This document shows, one piece after another, positions 15,221-16,739 of a stretch of 16,739 nt of DNA. The DNA is from an uncultured Jannaschia sp. (GTDB lineage Bacteria; Pseudomonadota; Alphaproteobacteria; Rhodobacterales; Rhodobacteraceae), in assembly GCA_937916365.1 (NCBI GenBank), contig CALFSY010000126.1, forward strand, positions 1 to 16,739, given 5' to 3'. The notes below the pieces were generated by a model, which worked only from the letters and a program-made list of their open reading frames with translations, made no database searches and was not told the DNA's origin. Position 1 is the stretch's first letter; the number at the start of each line of letters is the position of its first letter. The translations under genes and the position numbers were made by a program.

Positions 15221-15222
15221 TT
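15211..15222 (+). repeat. 12-bp direct repeat, copy 1
   Basis: ATATCAAACATT occurs here and again, identically, at 15306-15317. This copy is 12-23 bases upstream of the regulator start codon and overlaps the palindrome at 15203-15220. The two copies are 95 bases apart and in the same orientation. Confidence 0.6.
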
Positions 15223-15238
15223 GCTGTTTTTTGTAGAG

Positions 15239-15273
15239 AAAACCCTGACTGCCCGAAAAACGCAAGGGGTTTT
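15239..15273 (+). other. inverted repeat in the desaturase leader
   Basis: AAAACCC (15239-15245) and GGGTTTT (15267-15273) form a perfect 7-bp stem. TTGT (15231-15234) and ACAA (15274-15277) could extend it across a 4-base bulge. The loop is about 21 bases. On the plus strand the right arm ends in TTTT, so it could work as a weak intrinsic terminator or as a leader hairpin; it could also be a protein-binding site. No promoter for the desaturase was recognised, so whether it is transcribed is unknown. Confidence 0.35.
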
Positions 15274-15305
15274 ACAAATATTCTCAGCGTGGGCCCCCGC
15301 GCAAC

Positions 15306-15317
15306 ATATCAAACATT
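15306..15317 (+). repeat. 12-bp direct repeat, copy 2
   Basis: Second identical copy of ATATCAAACATT. It ends 13 bases before the desaturase ATG at 15331 and just before its Shine-Dalgarno GGAGG (15322-15326). The palindromic left arm seen at copy 1 is absent, so this would be a half-site. It is a candidate site for control of the desaturase by the divergent regulator. Confidence 0.6.
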
Positions 15318-15330
15318 TTTCGGAGGATAC

Positions 15331-16296
15331 ATGCGGATTGAATGGCCAACACTTATTTTGATTTTCTTGTGTTATGGGGTTTGGGCGGTGGCCGTGTTTT
15401 GGATGCCGCAGGTGCATGTGGGTTTAGCTATTTTGGTCGCTGCACCGGCGATTGCATTGCAGTCTTCGTTACAGCATGAGGTATGCCACGGGCATCCTTT
15501 TAACCGGCGGGCTTTGGGTGCCATTTTGGTTTTCCCCACGTTAAACTTATCTATTCCTTACATCCGATTCCGCGACACACATTTGGCCCATCATAGGGAT
15601 GCCAACCTAACCGATCCCTACGACGATCCAGAATCAAACTACCTTGATCCTAAACTATGGCGGCGGTTGCCGAAAATTGTTCGGGCAATTCTGACGTTCA
15701 ACAATACCCTTTTGGGGCGCATGGCGATTGGCCCTTTTGTGGCGCAAGTCGTTTTTATGCGATCAGAATGGCGGTTGGTCCAAAATGGCCGCATTGATGT
15801 AATGTGGGCCTGGGTGGGGCATATGTTGATCATAATAGGGGTGATTTGGGGGGTTTCTTATGCACCCATGCCGGTTTGGGCGTATCTGATTGCGGCCTAC
15901 CTGGGGTTATCCATTCTAAAAATTCGCACGTTTCTGGAACATCAGGCGCATATGCGCGCACGTGGACGTACTGTAATTATCGAAGACCGGGGCATTTTGT
16001 CGTTTTTGTTTCTAAATAATAATTTACACGTGGTTCATCACATGCACCCCAGGTTGCCTTGGTATCAGTTGCCCCAGGTTTATTCCGAAAACCGGGAAAA
16101 ATATCTGCACTATAACGGGGGATATCGGTATCGCAGCTATGCAGAGGTTTTTCGCCGTCATCTGTTTTATGCGAAAGATCCCGTGCCGCACCCATTTTAT
16201 CCGCAGGGGCATATCATGACCCCAATGGCAATGGGGCGGGACATTGTTATGGCGCCTAAAATACACCAAAACACAACGCATGTTCAAAAAGTATAA
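15331..16296 (+). CDS. membrane fatty-acid desaturase family protein
   Basis: A 321-residue di-iron membrane desaturase/hydroxylase-type protein. Three histidine boxes are present: HEVCH (residues 49-53), HLAHH (84-88) and HVVHH (233-237); EHQAH at 203-207 adds two more histidines. Hydrophobic segments lie at about 6-24, 28-45, 65-78, 155-180 and 184-198. The boxes and spacing fit the FA_desaturase superfamily, which inserts double bonds or hydroxyl groups in acyl chains or related lipids at the inner membrane; the substrate cannot be told from sequence. The start at ATG 15331 has GGAGG five bases upstream, much better than an upstream in-frame TTG or GTG. It diverges from an XRE-type regulator, and identical 12-bp repeats precede both genes, suggesting regulation of membrane lipid composition. 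Confidence 0.9.
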   Translation: MRIEWPTLILIFLCYGVWAVAVFWMPQVHVGLAILVAAPAIALQSSLQHEVCHGHPFNRRALGAILVFPTLNLSIPYIRFRDTHLAHHRDANLTDPYDDPESNYLDPKLWRRLPKIVRAILTFNNTLLGRMAIGPFVAQVVFMRSEWRLVQNGRIDVMWAWVGHMLIIIGVIWGVSYAPMPVWAYLIAAYLGLSILKIRTFLEHQAHMRARGRTVIIEDRGILSFLFLNNNLHVVHHMHPRLPWYQLPQVYSENREKYLHYNGGYRYRSYAEVFRRHLFYAKDPVPHPFYPQGHIMTPMAMGRDIVMAPKIHQNTTHVQKV

Positions 16297-16370
16297 CCAT
16301 CTTTGGGCTTGGTCTGCCCCTGTGATGGCTACCCTCAACCCGTGGCATGAATATTCATAGTCTATGCCTA

Positions 16371-16399
16371 TGGACAGGGCGGAAAAGACCGCCTAAAAC
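16371..16399 (+). promoter_or_regulatory. candidate promoter of the tRNA-Phe gene
   Basis: TGGACA (16371-16376) and TAAAAC (16394-16399) lie 17 bases apart, matching five and four of six consensus bases. The spacer contains the inverted repeat GGCGG-AAAAGA-CCGCC (16378-16393). The region just downstream of the -10 (CGCCGC) is GC-rich, as in stringently controlled stable-RNA promoters. Transcription would begin about 16406, 30 bases before the mature tRNA. Confidence 0.45.
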
Positions 16400-16435
16400 G
16401 CCGCTTACCCCGGATGGTTTTGCCATCAATCCTGT

Positions 16436-16510
16436 GCCCGGGTAGCTCAGGGGTAGAGCAGTGGACTGAAAATCCTCGTGTCGGTGGTTCGATTCCGCCC
16501 CCGGGCACCA
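16436..16510 (+). tRNA. tRNA-Phe (anticodon GAA)
   Basis: A complete cloverleaf of 75 bases with an encoded CCA. The acceptor stem GCCCGGG pairs with CCCGGGC over seven pairs. The D stem is GCTC/GAGC, the anticodon loop CTGAAAA with GAA at 16468-16470, the variable loop GTGTC, and the T arm GGTGG-TTCGATT-CCGCC. The anticodon stem GTGGA/TCCTC has one T-T mismatch (position 28:42); the other four pairs are sound. A37 and A38 after the anticodon fit a MiaA/MiaB substrate, and miaB is in this window. The gene stands alone with its own candidate promoter, 139 bases after the desaturase. Confidence 0.97.
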
Positions 16511-16540
16511 TTTAAATCAAGCAAAAACAATAACTTGCAG

Positions 16541-16564
16541 GATTTTTGCACTGCAGCAAAAATC
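16541..16564 (+). repeat. 9-bp perfect inverted repeat downstream of tRNA-Phe
   Basis: GATTTTTGC (16541-16549) and GCAAAAATC (16556-16564) flank the loop ACTGCA. CAG before and CTG after could extend the stem with a one-base bulge. It begins 31 bases after the tRNA. It has no T-run behind it, so it is not a textbook terminator, but it may end or stabilise the tRNA precursor. Confidence 0.45.
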
Positions 16565-16666
16565 GCTGAAAACCCGAAAATGCCCTAGCACAGCGCGGTA
16601 GCAACGCTCCTTGCCGTGCTTATGGTGCTTTGAGAGTTATGATGTGGCGTTAGGGTGTTGATAATG

Positions 16667-16696
16667 TTGTTTAATTCGGTGCACCAATGCTATAAT
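16667..16696 (+). promoter_or_regulatory. extended -10 promoter reading out of the right edge
   Basis: A perfect TATAAT (16691-16696) is preceded by TGC, the extended -10 element. TTGTTT (16667-16672), 18 bases upstream, is a weak -35. Transcription would start near 16703 and enter a gene beyond the window. The rest of the 16511-16739 stretch shows no open reading frame of useful length. Confidence 0.5.
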
Positions 16697-16739
16697 ATGC
16701 TAGCGTCGATTTCTACCACCTTCGGATTTGTCGCGTTCC

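Overview
This window looks like chromosomal DNA from a marine-type alphaproteobacterium of the order Rhodobacterales (Roseobacter group). Three things point there: moderately high GC; the gene order miaB-phoH-ybeY-corC-lnt-metK-trmB; and a near-consensus SAM/SAH riboswitch in front of metK, an RNA class known essentially from Rhodobacterales. No species can be named from the sequence alone. I see no CRISPR array, insertion sequence, prophage or plasmid gene.

Almost everything up to 15.2 kb lies on the minus strand. Read in the direction of transcription (high to low coordinates) it holds: an XRE-type regulator (about 15199-14339), dnaX, [a plus-strand histidine phosphatase inserted here], ybaB, recR, a short exonuclease-like remnant, trcR (DUF1013), hemF, miaB, phoH, ybeY, a CorC-like CBS protein, lnt, metK, a small four-helix membrane protein, trmB, and the first 211 codons of aroA running off the left edge. 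These are housekeeping functions: DNA replication and repair (DnaX, YbaB, RecR), haem synthesis (HemF), tRNA and rRNA maturation (MiaB, YbeY, TrmB), envelope lipoprotein acylation (Lnt), SAM synthesis (MetK) and aromatic amino-acid synthesis (AroA). Two of the tRNA enzymes (MiaB, TrmB) use SAM, and MetK encoded among them makes it. metK alone carries its own cis-acting SAM/SAH sensor, which hides its ribosome binding site.

The right end changes character. The XRE-type regulator diverges from a plus-strand fatty-acid desaturase. The 131 bases between them contain a perfect 12-bp direct repeat, one copy just before each start codon, and an 18-bp imperfect palindrome over the likely -10 box of the regulator. 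The regulator has no Shine-Dalgarno sequence and may be leaderless. A tRNA-Phe(GAA) gene with its own promoter follows, then about 230 bases without a gene that contain a 9-bp inverted repeat and an extended -10 promoter pointing out of the window.

The most notable items are the SAM/SAH riboswitch, the regulator/desaturase pair with its putative operators, the promoter-equipped phosphatase gene that splits dnaX from ybaB-recR, and the exonuclease-like fragment behind recR. The rest is an ordinary conserved chromosomal region, and I found no clearly new multi-gene system.
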